The notes beneath the pieces are model-generated. The model searched no databases, had not been told where the DNA came from, and was given only the letters and a program-made list of their open reading frames with translations. Below, piece by piece: positions 1 through 8,184 of a DNA stretch of 43,805 nucleotides. Position 1 is the first letter of the stretch, and each line of letters begins with the position of its first letter. The DNA comes from Promicromonosporaceae bacterium (GTDB taxonomy: Bacteria > Actinomycetota > Actinomycetes > Actinomycetales > Cellulomonadaceae). The position numbers were made by a program, and so were the translations under genes. Location of the stretch: contig WRHK01000032.1 in NCBI GenBank assembly GCA_009783295.1, forward strand, positions 1 to 43,805. The letters are read 5' to 3'.

Positions 1-55
1 CCCCGCGAGATAGCACGCGTGCTATCTCGCGGGGCCGGGCTCTATCTCGCGGGGG
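1..55. repeat. Palindrome plus direct copy of GCTCTATCTCGCGGGGG-type repeat
   Basis: Positions 1-34 form a near-perfect inverted repeat: CCCCGCGAGATAGCA and its complement flank a 4-nt CGCG centre. A further direct copy, GCTCTATCTCGCGGGGG, follows at 39-55. The same unit recurs at 29978-30061. The element lies just beyond the 3' end of the pspA-like gene, so it could act as a transcription terminator, but it has no T-tract and its sequence is conserved between two distant sites, which suggests a dispersed intergenic repeat family. The left edge is cut by the window. Confidence 0.75.
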
Positions 56-74
56 TTGTCAGCCGAAGACGTTG

Positions 75-836
75 TCAGCTCGCGTCCGTGACCACCGTCG
101 GGGCGATCTGCGGGGCCGGCGTGCTGCCGGCCTTGAGGGCCGCCAGGCGGGCCTCGAGCTCCACGTCCTGGTCCGACTTCATGAGCTCGTCGAACTGGGA
201 GTCCAGCGACGACGACGCGATCTCGGCCTGGCCGATCGCCTTCGCCTCCTCGCGCCGCACGGCGTCCTCGAAGCGGCCGAGCTCCGACGTCGGGTCGAGC
301 ACGTTGATCGAGCTGATCGCCGTCTGGACCGTCTGCTGGGCCTGGGCAGACTTCTGCCGCGCGACGAGCGAGTCGCGGCGCGACCTCAGCTCGGACAGCT
401 TCTCCTTCATCGTGGTCAGCCCGGTCTTCAGCTTGTCGACCGTCACGCGCTGCGAGTCGATCATCGGCTGGGCCTGCTTGACCTCGGTCTCGGCGTCGAG
501 CTGCTTGCGCAGCGCGATCTTGGCGAGCTGGTCGAACTTGTCCGCGTTGGCGGCGTCGCCGGCGGTGCGGTACTCGTCGGCCTTCTTCGATGCGGCGAGG
601 GCCTTGCCGCCCCACTCCTGCACCGAGGCGACGTCCTCGTTGTAGTCCTGCTCGGCGAGGCGCAGGTTGCCGATCGTCTGCGCGATCGCCTGCTCGGCCT
701 CGGCGATGTTGTTCGTGTAGTCGCGCACCAGCTGGTCCAGCATCTTCTGCGGGTCCTCGGCGCGGTCGAGGAGCGCGTTGACGTTGGCCTTGGTGAGCTG
801 GGCGATGCGCCCGAGGATGCTCTGCTTCTCGGTCAT
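75..836 (-). CDS. pspA: PspA/IM30 family envelope-stress protein
   Basis: The 253-aa product begins MTEKQSILGRIAQLTKAN, the amphipathic N-terminal helix typical of PspA/IM30/Vipp1 proteins, and is otherwise almost all charged coiled coil (conserved LVRDYTNNIAEAEQAIAQTIG segment near residue 35). The family binds inner-membrane lipid and assembles ESCRT-III-like rods that stabilise stressed membranes; this is known of the family. It is the second gene of a minus-strand pair with the TPM protein, with 42 bp between stop and start and a GAGGAAGG ribosome site about 9 nt before the ATG. The length is close to usual (220-260 aa). The Ala/Pro-rich tail after residue 230 is non-conserved. No pspBC-like partner genes are visible. 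Confidence 0.9.
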   Translation of the reverse strand: MTEKQSILGRIAQLTKANVNALLDRAEDPQKMLDQLVRDYTNNIAEAEQAIAQTIGNLRLAEQDYNEDVASVQEWGGKALAASKKADEYRTAGDAANADKFDQLAKIALRKQLDAETEVKQAQPMIDSQRVTVDKLKTGLTTMKEKLSELRSRRDSLVARQKSAQAQQTVQTAISSINVLDPTSELGRFEDAVRREEAKAIGQAEIASSSLDSQFDELMKSDQDVELEARLAALKAGSTPAPQIAPTVVTDAS

Positions 837-878
837 GGGATCGTGCCTTCCTCGTCCTTGATCAGGTGAACCACTTGC

Positions 879-2933
879 TCAGAAACGGCCGCCCATGCCG
901 GAGCGGCCTCCACCGCCGAACCCGCCGCCGCCCATCCCGCCGCCGAAGCCGCCGCCGAAACCTCCGCCGCCGCGTCGGCCACCGCCCATCCCGCCACCAC
1001 CTCGCAGGATCGAGTCGATGAGGATGCCGCCCAGCACCATGCCGCCGATGTTCGGCCCGCCGCCCCCGGCGCCGGGGCCCTGGCCCCAGCCGTTGACGTC
1101 GGTCTCGGCCATCCGGGCCGCCTGCGCGGCGAGCTGGAGGGCCTGCTGGGCGCGGGAGAGGGCCGCCTGCGGGTCGGTGGGCTGCAGCTGCCGGGCCTCC
1201 TGGGCCAGGCGGACGGCCTCCGCGAGCCGGGTGCGGGCGTCCGGCCCGACGGCCTGGCGGCGCGTGGAGATGAAGTCGTCGGTGGCGCGGATCTGCGAGT
1301 CGACCCGCCCGAGGGTGTCGCGCAGCAGCGCAGCCGCGCGGCTGTCGGCCTCGGACTTGGCGCGCGCGGGGGCCAGGCGCTCGTCGAGCGCCGCCTCCGC
1401 CGCGGTGAGCCGGGCCAGCGCCGCGAGCGGGTCGCCGCCCTGGCGGGCCTGCTGCGCCTGCGCGACGGCGGCCTGCGCCTCCGCGACCGCCGGGGCCACC
1501 GACGAGTCGCCGGCCGCGGTGATGATCGGCGCGAGCCGCGAGGCGTCCGCGATGTCGGACGTGATCGACGCGATGCCCTTGTCGAGCCGCGGCCCGGCCT
1601 CAGCGAGGTCGTTGCCGGCATGGTCGACGGCGTCGAGCAGCCGCACGGCCTGGCCCAGCGCGTTCTGCGCGGCGCGGGCCTGCGCGACGGCCGTGTTGTT
1701 GTCCTTCTTCTCCAGCGCGGCGTTGCCCGCGGCCACCGACGTGCGGGCGCCCTCGATGAGCGCGCCGGCCTGGTCCGGGTTGGCCGACACGGACGTGAGC
1801 GCCGTCGCCGGATAGGTCGCCTGGAGCGTGGCGAGGGACTGGCGGGACACCGCGATGCGGGCCGTGATCTCGTCCGCGCGCTGGCTGGTCTCCTGCAGCA
1901 CCTGCGGGGCGCGCTCGGCGAGCTTGCGCAGGTCGTCGAACGACTTGGTCTGGGCGTCGAGGGCGTCGCCCGCGCCGTCGACCAGCGTGATGATCTCCAC
2001 CAGCCACTCGCGGCGCTGCGCCTCGGGGTCGGGCACGTCGTCGTCGAGGTGCTGGCGCAGCACGAACGCCTGGTGCACGTCGGCCTTGGCCTTGGCCAGC
2101 ACGGACTGGAACTCCTGCGTCGCCTCGATGCCGAACTCCGCCTGCGCGAACCCGAGCTCCTGGTCGGACGTCTTGAGGGCGTCGTCGATCTCCACCAGCG
2201 CCGCCGAGGCGCGCTTGTCGAGCTCCGGCGTGGGCAGCGCGTCGAGCTCGCTGCGCGGCGTCGACGCCGGCTGCCCGGCGGCCTGCCGCCTGCGGCGCGT
2301 CCACAGCCACCCGCCGACGGCGGCCACCACGACCACGCCGCCCACCACGAGGGGCCCCGAGCCGCCGCCCGACCCGCCGCCGCCCGCGACCGAGCGCAGC
2401 GTGTTCGCCGCGTCGACCGCCGGCGCGGCCCAGTTGGCGCCCGACCCCGCGTTGGCCGCGGTGCGCGCCGCGTCGCGGGCCGCGTTGAACACGCGCGTCT
2501 GGTCACCCTGGCTGAGGTTCGCGTCGTTCGGGAACGAGAGGCCCAGGTTGCGCTCCTGGGTGGCGATCGCCAGCAGCACCGCCTGGTTGCCCAGGTGCGT
2601 GTTGTTGGCGGTGTTGTTGGCCCAGCTGGTGCCGTCCTGCCCGTCGAACGAGTCGACGTACACGACGAAGAGCTGCAGGTTCGTGTCGTTCGCGAGCTTG
2701 TCGAGGGCCGCCTGGACCTCGGCCCGCCGGGTCCCGAGCACGTTCGCCTTGTCGGTGATCTCACCGTCCAGGTTCGTCAGCGGGGGCTCGGCGTGCGCGG
2801 CTCCCAGCACGGCCGGGGCGACGGCATCGGGAAGCAGCGCAGGGGCCAGCGCGAGGCCGGCGCCGAGCAGCAGGGCGGCGAGGGCGGCAAGGGGTGCGGG
2901 CACGCGGGGCGCGCTCGTGACGGGGTGGTTCAC
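879..2933 (-). CDS. TPM-domain membrane protein with Gly-rich tail
   Basis: 684 aa, GTG start. Residues 1-48 are a signal peptide ending AHA-EPP. A TPM domain (TLP18.3/Psb32/MOLO-1 family) follows at about 55-175, beginning ITDKANVLG and containing LQLFVVYVDSFDG. A single transmembrane helix lies near 195-215 and is followed by an RRRR stop-transfer. About 400 residues of Ala-rich coiled coil come next, then a tail that is almost only Gly, Met, Phe and Arg. The domain is therefore predicted outside the membrane and the coiled coil inside. TPM domains are linked to membrane-protein quality control, but the function in actinobacteria is not established. It probably shares a transcript with the downstream PspA gene, which supports a membrane-stress role (inference). 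Confidence 0.88.
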   Translation of the reverse strand: MNHPVTSAPRVPAPLAALAALLLGAGLALAPALLPDAVAPAVLGAAHAEPPLTNLDGEITDKANVLGTRRAEVQAALDKLANDTNLQLFVVYVDSFDGQDGTSWANNTANNTHLGNQAVLLAIATQERNLGLSFPNDANLSQGDQTRVFNAARDAARTAANAGSGANWAAPAVDAANTLRSVAGGGGSGGGSGPLVVGGVVVVAAVGGWLWTRRRRQAAGQPASTPRSELDALPTPELDKRASAALVEIDDALKTSDQELGFAQAEFGIEATQEFQSVLAKAKADVHQAFVLRQHLDDDVPDPEAQRREWLVEIITLVDGAGDALDAQTKSFDDLRKLAERAPQVLQETSQRADEITARIAVSRQSLATLQATYPATALTSVSANPDQAGALIEGARTSVAAGNAALEKKDNNTAVAQARAAQNALGQAVRLLDAVDHAGNDLAEAGPRLDKGIASITSDIADASRLAPIITAAGDSSVAPAVAEAQAAVAQAQQARQGGDPLAALARLTAAEAALDERLAPARAKSEADSRAAALLRDTLGRVDSQIRATDDFISTRRQAVGPDARTRLAEAVRLAQEARQLQPTDPQAALSRAQQALQLAAQAARMAETDVNGWGQGPGAGGGGPNIGGMVLGGILIDSILRGGGGMGGGRRGGGGFGGGFGGGMGGGGFGGGGRSGMGGRF

Positions 2934-3005
2934 GTCCCGATCGTGCCGCCCGGCACAAGGCGCTGCAAGAGCAGCGGCACCCGTTTCGCCCTCGGATGAC
3001 GCGTG

Positions 3006-4682
3006 CTACTGCACGGAGTCCAGGTCCTCCGCGTCGACGATGCGGTACGCATACCCCTGCTCGGCGAGGAACCGCTGGCGGTGGGCCGCGAAGTCCTGGT
3101 CGACGGTGTCCCGGGACACGACGGCGTAGAAGTGGGCGGTGCGGCCGTCCTGCTTGGGCCGCATCACGCGGCCCAGGCGCTGGGCCTCCTCCTGGCGGGA
3201 CCCGAACGAGCCCGACACCTGGATCGCCACGGACGCCTCCGGCAGGTCGATGGAGAAGTTGGCGACCTTGCTCACCACGAGCCGGGAGACCTCGCCCGAG
3301 CGGAACGCGTCGAACAGGCGCTGCCGCTCCCGCACCGTCGTCGCCCCCGTGATGAGCGGGGCGTCCAGGTGGGCCGACAGCTCCTCGAGCTGGTCGAGGT
3401 ACTGGCCGATCACCAGCACCTGGTCGTCGGGGTGCGCCTCGACGATCCGCTCGACCACGCGGTTCTTGCCCGTGGCGGTCGCCGCGAGCCGGTACTTGTC
3501 CTCCGGCTCGGCGACGGCGTACGTCATCCGGTCGCTCTCCGGGAGGGTGAGCCGCACCTCGACGCAGTCGGCGGGGGCGATGTAGCCCTGCGCCTCGATG
3601 TCCTTCCACGGGGCGTCGTAGCGCTTCGGGCCGATGAGGCTGAACACCTCGTCCTCGCGGCCGTCCTCGCGCACCAGTGTGGCGGTGAGGCCCAGACGGC
3701 GCCGGGCCTGGAGGTCCGCCGTCATGCGGAAGATCGGGGCCGGCAGCAGGTGCACCTCGTCGTAGACGATCAGGCCCCAGTCGCGGGCGTCGAGCAGCTC
3801 GAGGTGGCTGTACACGCCCTTCCGCTTGGTGGTCAGCACCTGGTAGGTGGCGATGGTGACGGGCTTGATCTCCTTGCGGGTGCCGGAGTACTCGCCGATC
3901 TCGTCCTCGGTCAGCGTGGTGCGGCGGATCAGCTCGTCCTTCCACTGCCGCGCGCTCACCGTGTTGGTGACCAGGATGAGCGTCGTCGTGCCGGACTTGG
4001 CCATGGCGCCGGCGCCCACGATGGTCTTGCCCGCGCCGCACGGCAGCACGACGACGCCGCTGCCGCCGTACCAGAACGAGTCGACGGCCTGCGCCTGGTA
4101 GGGGCGCATCTCCCAGTGCTTGACCTCGCCGCCCTGGATGGGCGTGGCCTCGTGCGACAGCGCGATGGGGTGCTTCTCGCCGTCGACGTATCCGGCGAGG
4201 TCCTCCGCCGGCCAGCCGAGCTTGACCAGCACCTGCTTGAGGTGCCCGCGCTCGGAGGGGTGCACGACGACGGTCAGGTCGTCGATCCGGTCGCCCATCA
4301 GGCCGGCGGTGCGGCGGGACTTGAGCACCTCCTCGAGCACGGCGCGGTCGGACGACTCGAGCACCAGCCCGTGCGTGGGGTGTGCGTGGAGCGTCAGGCG
4401 GCCGTAGCGGTCCATCGTCTCGGCGACGTCGATGAGCAGCGCGTGCGGTACCGGGTAGCGCGAGTACTCGATGAGGGTGTTGACCACCTGCTCGGCGTCG
4501 TGGCCGGCCGCGCGCGCGTTCCACAGGCCCAGGTTGGTGAGCCGGTAGGTGTGCACGTGCTCCGGGGCGCGCTCGAGCTCGGCGAAGGGCGCGATCGCCC
4601 GCCGGCACGCGTCCGCGAGCGGGTGCTCCACCTCGAGCAGCAGCGACTTGTCGGACTGCACGATCAGCGGGCCGTCACCCAT
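3006..4682 (-). CDS. XPB/Ssl2-type DNA repair helicase
   Basis: 558 aa from the ATG at 4682 (MGDGPLIVQSDKS). The N-terminal ~180 residues match the XPB damage-recognition region. Superfamily 2 motifs follow: Walker A LPCGAGKT at about 213-220, DEVH box at about 308-311, LTATLVREDG containing the XPB-specific RED motif at about 338-340, and the C-terminal motif V/VI stretch ending QRLGRVMRPKQDG. Bacterial XPB proteins are ATP-dependent 3'-5' DNA helicases found in actinobacteria and related to the TFIIH subunit. Their repair role in bacteria is only partly known. The frame stays open far upstream, but that part overlaps the neighbouring gene and has no homology-like features. It lies 17 bp downstream of the helicase-associated gene, so the two form an operon. 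Confidence 0.95.
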   Translation of the reverse strand: MGDGPLIVQSDKSLLLEVEHPLADACRRAIAPFAELERAPEHVHTYRLTNLGLWNARAAGHDAEQVVNTLIEYSRYPVPHALLIDVAETMDRYGRLTLHAHPTHGLVLESSDRAVLEEVLKSRRTAGLMGDRIDDLTVVVHPSERGHLKQVLVKLGWPAEDLAGYVDGEKHPIALSHEATPIQGGEVKHWEMRPYQAQAVDSFWYGGSGVVVLPCGAGKTIVGAGAMAKSGTTTLILVTNTVSARQWKDELIRRTTLTEDEIGEYSGTRKEIKPVTIATYQVLTTKRKGVYSHLELLDARDWGLIVYDEVHLLPAPIFRMTADLQARRRLGLTATLVREDGREDEVFSLIGPKRYDAPWKDIEAQGYIAPADCVEVRLTLPESDRMTYAVAEPEDKYRLAATATGKNRVVERIVEAHPDDQVLVIGQYLDQLEELSAHLDAPLITGATTVRERQRLFDAFRSGEVSRLVVSKVANFSIDLPEASVAIQVSGSFGSRQEEAQRLGRVMRPKQDGRTAHFYAVVSRDTVDQDFAAHRQRFLAEQGYAYRIVDAEDLDSVQ

Positions 4683-4699
4683 ACGTTCTTCTCCCAGGG

Positions 4700-7090
4700 T
4701 CAGTCGTCGTCGGGTTCCACCCGCGCGATGCGGTGGACAGCCACCGTCAGCTCGGCGCCGCGCTGCGTGTCGAGGGCGCGCAGGCGCCCCGCCTCCACGC
4801 GCAGCGGTCTCACGCGGCGCCGCACCGGGCGGCCGTGGCCGTCGACCAGCTCGAGCCACACGTGGCCGCCGTCGCGGACGGCGTCGCGCAGCAGGGCCAA
4901 CGCGTCGCCCGGACCGGGTGTTCCCGGCCTGGCGTCCGTGACGACGCGCTCGCCGATCGGCGTGCGCTCGACGACGTCGACGGCCGGGATGCGGCCTGCC
5001 TCGCCGCCGGCGGTGGACGGGAAGGGCGAGCGCCGGCCGCCGCCGTCGGCCACGCGCAGCCGCTCCACGAGCGCGCGCCGCGCACCGTCTGACGCCGGGG
5101 CGCCGGGCGACGCGTACGGCGACCGCAGCTCGCGCGACCCGCCACGCTCCAGGCGCGGCGGGCGGCGCAGGTGCGCGATGGGCCGGCCGTCGGGGCCCTC
5201 GAGCGCGGCGAGCAGCCCCCGCTGGCGCAGGGCCGACTGCAGCACGGCCGCCGGGACGGCCGCCGCCACCACTGTGGGGGCGAGGCGCACCAGGCCGAGC
5301 TCGGCCAGCCGCGGGTCCTCGACCAGCCCCGCCAGCACGGCGGGGTCGGCGGAGCGCACGTACGACGCGACGGCGCCCACGCGCAGCGACGCGTGCCGGC
5401 GGGCCGTGTCGTGCACCAGGTACTCCAGCGGCTGCGGCACGGGCACGGGGGAGCGGCGGGCCAGCTCGGCGAGCAGCTCGTCGGCGGTGTCGCCGGCGTC
5501 GAGCGCACGCGTGATCGACGCCGTCGTGAACCGGACCGTCGTGGCGGCGCCGCGGGACTCGACGTCGGCGGCCCGCTCCACGAGCGACGCCAGCTCGCGT
5601 GACGGGCGCCCCGGCACGATGCCCGTGAGGTCGCCCTGGAGCAGCAGCTCCTCGACCGCCTCGGGCAGCACGGCGCGCAGCGCCTCGGCGAGGGACTTCT
5701 CGGGGTCGTCGTCCTCCGTGGTGAGCAGGTCCAGCAGCGTGCGGCCCGTCGCGGCCAGGGCGCCCGCGCCGGTGGCGCCCAGCAGCGCAGCCTCCGCGAC
5801 CAGGCCCGCCACCACGGCGTCCGGCGGCACCGCACGCGGCGAGCGCCACGCCAGGTCGGCGGACACGTCGTCCACGGTCGCCGCGACGCCGCCCAGCGAC
5901 GCCAGCGCCGTCAGCACCTGGGCGCGCAGGCGGGGGATCCAGCCGCGGCCCAGGTCGGCGCTGAGGGCCGCGCGGGTCGCGCCCTTCTCGTCCCGCGTCC
6001 CCGCGAGCCACGGCATGCGGCGGCTGCCCGCCCAGGCGGCGGCGAGCATCGCCCAGCGCTCGGCCGTGCCCACCGCCTCCCAGTCGTCCACGTGCGTGGT
6101 GGGCACGTACGACGGCGGGGCGTCGACGTCGTCCTCGACCCAGGACGCCGCCCGGCGCACCGGGGCGCTGCGCGAGTCGGCGTCCACCAGGCCGGCGACG
6201 GCGGCGAGCTCCACCACGGAGGCGGCCGTGCGCTCGTCCACGCCCAGCACCTGCGCCGCGCGGCGCAGCTCGCGGACGCTCAGGCCGCCCGCGCGCAGCA
6301 CCGGGGGAGGGGTCTCCTCCCAGGCGTGCACCAGGGTGTCGACCAGGCGGACGGCCTCGAGGGCGGCGCTCGCGGCCTCGGCGTCGGCGGCGGCCGGCGG
6401 GACGGCGCGGCGGCCGGTCGGGACGGGGGCGGCGAGGGCGGGGCCCCGGTGCGTGCGGCCGCCCCGCAGCGCGAGGCCCGTCGTGCGGGGCAGCACCACG
6501 GTGTCGCCCTGGCCGGGCACCAGGTGGCCGGCGGCGAGCAGGGCGTCGACGGCCTCGCGCGCCGCCGTGCCCGGGGGCGGGAGGGTGCCGACCGGCGGTC
6601 CCCAGGCGAGCGCGTCGAGCACCTCGCGGGCCCCGACGGGCAGGTCCGTGAGGTCGGCCGGTGCGGGGTCGCCGGTCACGGGGCCCAGCCCCGCGGGGTA
6701 CGGGCCGAGCACGTCACCCAGCCCGGGCGCCGCGCGCAGGGCCGTGTCGGCGACGTCGGGGGTCCAGACGAGCGCCCGGGTGCGGGCCTCGGCGAGCAGG
6801 GCGGCGACGGCCGCGACGTCGTCCGGCGTGGTCGCGCCGACGGCGGCCGCGACGTCGCCGGGCCGGACGGCGGGGAGCACGTCCTCGAGCGCGAGCACCG
6901 CCTCGAGCGCCTGGACGGTGGGCGTGTCGAGCTGGGCGAGGGCCCGGTCCAGCGAGGTGCGCGACGACGCCCGCGCCGCGAGCGAGCGCAGCGTGGACGG
7001 CGACGGGGAGGCCAGGTCCGGCCGGGCGCGCAGCAGCGCGACGAGCGCGTCGTCGGGCAGGGCGCGCACCGCGTCCGAGAAGGTGGCCAT
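4700..7090 (-). CDS. Helicase-associated C-terminal domain protein (XPB partner)
   Basis: 796 aa, ATG start (MATFSDAVRALPDD). This is the large Ala/Leu/Val-rich protein that accompanies XPB in actinobacteria. Its N-terminal two thirds are helical repeats without enzymatic motifs. A helicase C-terminal-like domain (XPB-associated type) sits in the last third, around QPLEYLVHDTARRH near residue 552, and the protein ends in a WYL-like basic strand region (RPVRRRVRPLRVEAGRL). No Walker motifs are visible, so it is unlikely to be a motor itself. A regulatory or substrate-delivery subunit of the downstream helicase is an inference from invariant pairing. A TAGCAT box at 7098-7103 lies 7 nt before the ATG, consistent with a leaderless or nearly leaderless operon start. 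Confidence 0.85.
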   Translation of the reverse strand: MATFSDAVRALPDDALVALLRARPDLASPSPSTLRSLAARASSRTSLDRALAQLDTPTVQALEAVLALEDVLPAVRPGDVAAAVGATTPDDVAAVAALLAEARTRALVWTPDVADTALRAAPGLGDVLGPYPAGLGPVTGDPAPADLTDLPVGAREVLDALAWGPPVGTLPPPGTAAREAVDALLAAGHLVPGQGDTVVLPRTTGLALRGGRTHRGPALAAPVPTGRRAVPPAAADAEAASAALEAVRLVDTLVHAWEETPPPVLRAGGLSVRELRRAAQVLGVDERTAASVVELAAVAGLVDADSRSAPVRRAASWVEDDVDAPPSYVPTTHVDDWEAVGTAERWAMLAAAWAGSRRMPWLAGTRDEKGATRAALSADLGRGWIPRLRAQVLTALASLGGVAATVDDVSADLAWRSPRAVPPDAVVAGLVAEAALLGATGAGALAATGRTLLDLLTTEDDDPEKSLAEALRAVLPEAVEELLLQGDLTGIVPGRPSRELASLVERAADVESRGAATTVRFTTASITRALDAGDTADELLAELARRSPVPVPQPLEYLVHDTARRHASLRVGAVASYVRSADPAVLAGLVEDPRLAELGLVRLAPTVVAAAVPAAVLQSALRQRGLLAALEGPDGRPIAHLRRPPRLERGGSRELRSPYASPGAPASDGARRALVERLRVADGGGRRSPFPSTAGGEAGRIPAVDVVERTPIGERVVTDARPGTPGPGDALALLRDAVRDGGHVWLELVDGHGRPVRRRVRPLRVEAGRLRALDTQRGAELTVAVHRIARVEPDDD

Positions 7091-7097
7091 CTCGACG

Positions 7098-7103
7098 ATG
7101 CTA
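7098..7103 (-). promoter_or_regulatory. -10 box of the helicase operon (near-leaderless)
   Basis: On the minus strand TAGCAT occupies 7103-7098, with 7 nt to the ATG at 7090. No Shine-Dalgarno sequence precedes the ATG. The fit to TANNNT and the spacing suggest transcription starts at or one base before the start codon. No convincing -35 was identified. Confidence 0.4.
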
Positions 7104-7137
7104 CGCGGGCGGCCCTGCCGTGCGGGGGCTCAGGGCG

Positions 7138-8058
7138 TCACTGGGCGAGGGTGCGGCGGCAGACCTCGTCCCACGGGGTCGGCGCCAGGCCGAACCGGGA
7201 GCGGGTCTCGGCGTCGGCCATCACGTAGGGGCGGTCCCACTGGTAGGCGAGCTGGTGGAGCTCGCGCATCATCGGCACGAACACGCCCGCCGTGGCGACC
7301 ACGGGGCCGCGCACGGACCGCACCGTGACCGGAGGGCGCCCGGCGGCGGCGAGCACGTCGGCGACGGCCTGCGCCTGCGAGACGGGCGGGTTCGACGGCG
7401 TGTGCCAGACCCGGCCGAGGGCGCCCTGGTCGCCGGCCGCGGCGACGAGCGTGCGGGCGGCGTCCTGCACGTCGGTGAACGTGTGCGGCTGGTCGGTGCG
7501 GCCCACCATCGTGACGGCCTTCCCGCGCAGCGCGTCGGGCACGACGATCGACACGTGCCCGTTGCGGCCGATGCCGGGCCCCATGTAGTCGGAGCTGCGG
7601 ACCTCCACGACGCGGGAGCGGCCCGCGCGGTGCGAGGCGAGGGCGTCGGCCCACATCCGGGCGCGCAGCCGGCCCTTGTGGTCGGTGGCGGCGTCGGGCA
7701 TGCCCTCCGTCATGGGCCCGTCGACGGGCCCGTAGGGGTAGAGGTTGCCGGTGATGGCGTAGACGGCGCCGGTGCGCTCGGCGGCCGTGAGCAGGGACGC
7801 GGCCAGGGGCGGCCAGACGCGCTCCCACTGCGTGTAGTCGCCGGGGTTGGCGCAGTTGTAGAGCACCTCCGCGCCGGTGGCGGCCTGGGTGAGGGCGTCG
7901 GCGTCGGAGGCGTCGAGGGCGACGTGCTCGACGCCGGCGACGCCGGTCGCGCGCCCGGACCGGGTGGCGACGACGACGCGCTCGCCGCGCTCGGCGAGCT
8001 CGGCGGCGACGGCGCGGCCCACGGGCCCGGCGCCGACGATCAGGTGATGGCTGGACAT
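7138..8058 (-). CDS. NAD(P)-dependent epimerase/reductase of the extended-atypical SDR type
   Basis: 306 aa, ATG start with AAGGAG 6 nt upstream. The N-terminus HHLIVGAGPVGRAVAAELAE is a Rossmann dinucleotide-binding motif (GxGPxGR). NCANPGDYTQWE and ITGNLYPYGPVDGPM follow the NAD-dependent epimerase/dehydratase pattern, but the canonical YxxxK catalytic pair is not obvious, so a NmrA-like or atypical SDR is possible. The substrate is unknown. It is divergent from a TetR regulator, and two matching palindromes lie between the genes. By analogy with many TetR-reductase pairs it is probably derepressed by a small electrophile or drug-like compound (inference). Confidence 0.8.
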   Translation of the reverse strand: MSSHHLIVGAGPVGRAVAAELAERGERVVVATRSGRATGVAGVEHVALDASDADALTQAATGAEVLYNCANPGDYTQWERVWPPLAASLLTAAERTGAVYAITGNLYPYGPVDGPMTEGMPDAATDHKGRLRARMWADALASHRAGRSRVVEVRSSDYMGPGIGRNGHVSIVVPDALRGKAVTMVGRTDQPHTFTDVQDAARTLVAAAGDQGALGRVWHTPSNPPVSQAQAVADVLAAAGRPPVTVRSVRGPVVATAGVFVPMMRELHQLAYQWDRPYVMADAETRSRFGLAPTPWDEVCRRTLAQ

Positions 8059-8080
8059 GAGGCTCCTTCGTGGCGGAAAC

Positions 8081-8097
8081 CGAGAGCGGTGCTCTCG
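8081..8097. promoter_or_regulatory. TetR operator site 1
   Basis: CGAGAGC-GGT-GCTCTCG is a perfect 7-bp inverted repeat around a 3-nt centre. It lies 22 bp upstream of the reductase ATG, inside its likely promoter or 5' leader. It is the reverse complement of site 2 with one mismatch, which strongly suggests both are bound by the divergently encoded TetR protein. Confidence 0.75.
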
Positions 8098-8131
8098 CTG
8101 TCTCCAGGGAACCACCGTCGGTCGCGGAAAG

Positions 8132-8148
8132 CAAGAGCACCGCTCTCG
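8132..8148. promoter_or_regulatory. TetR operator site 2
   Basis: CAAGAGC-ACC-GCTCTCG repeats site 1 in opposite orientation with one base changed. Its centre is 51 bp from that of site 1. It abuts a candidate -35 (TTGTGT, 8150-8155) of the tetR promoter. An extra half-site, GCTCTCG, lies at 8161-8167 between the -35 and -10. Confidence 0.7.
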
Positions 8149-8149
8149 T

Positions 8150-8178
8150 TTGTGTGCGGCGCTCTCGGGTGTCATCGT
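8150..8178 (+). promoter_or_regulatory. Candidate leaderless promoter of the TetR gene
   Basis: TTGTGT (8150-8155) and CATCGT (8173-8178) are separated by 17 bp. The predicted start of transcription falls on the GTG at 8185, with no ribosome-binding site before it. The -10 match is weak but keeps the key A2 and T6. The operator half-site at 8161-8167 would place repressor inside the promoter. Confidence 0.4.
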
Positions 8179-8184
8179 GTGCCT

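Noticed and set aside
833-2764. Long antisense or alternate-frame reading frames (Arg/Ser/Pro-rich), here and throughout
   Set aside because: In this high-GC sequence, shadow frames opposite or beside real genes stay open for hundreds of codons. Their Arg/Ala/Pro/Gly-dominated composition and lack of motifs mark them as non-coding.
4683-6011. Long upstream extension of the XPB reading frame (to 1001 aa)
   Set aside because: It lies antiparallel in register over the helicase-associated gene on the same strand and shows only Arg/Ala/Gly-rich shadow sequence. The domain-like protein begins at the ATG at 4682.
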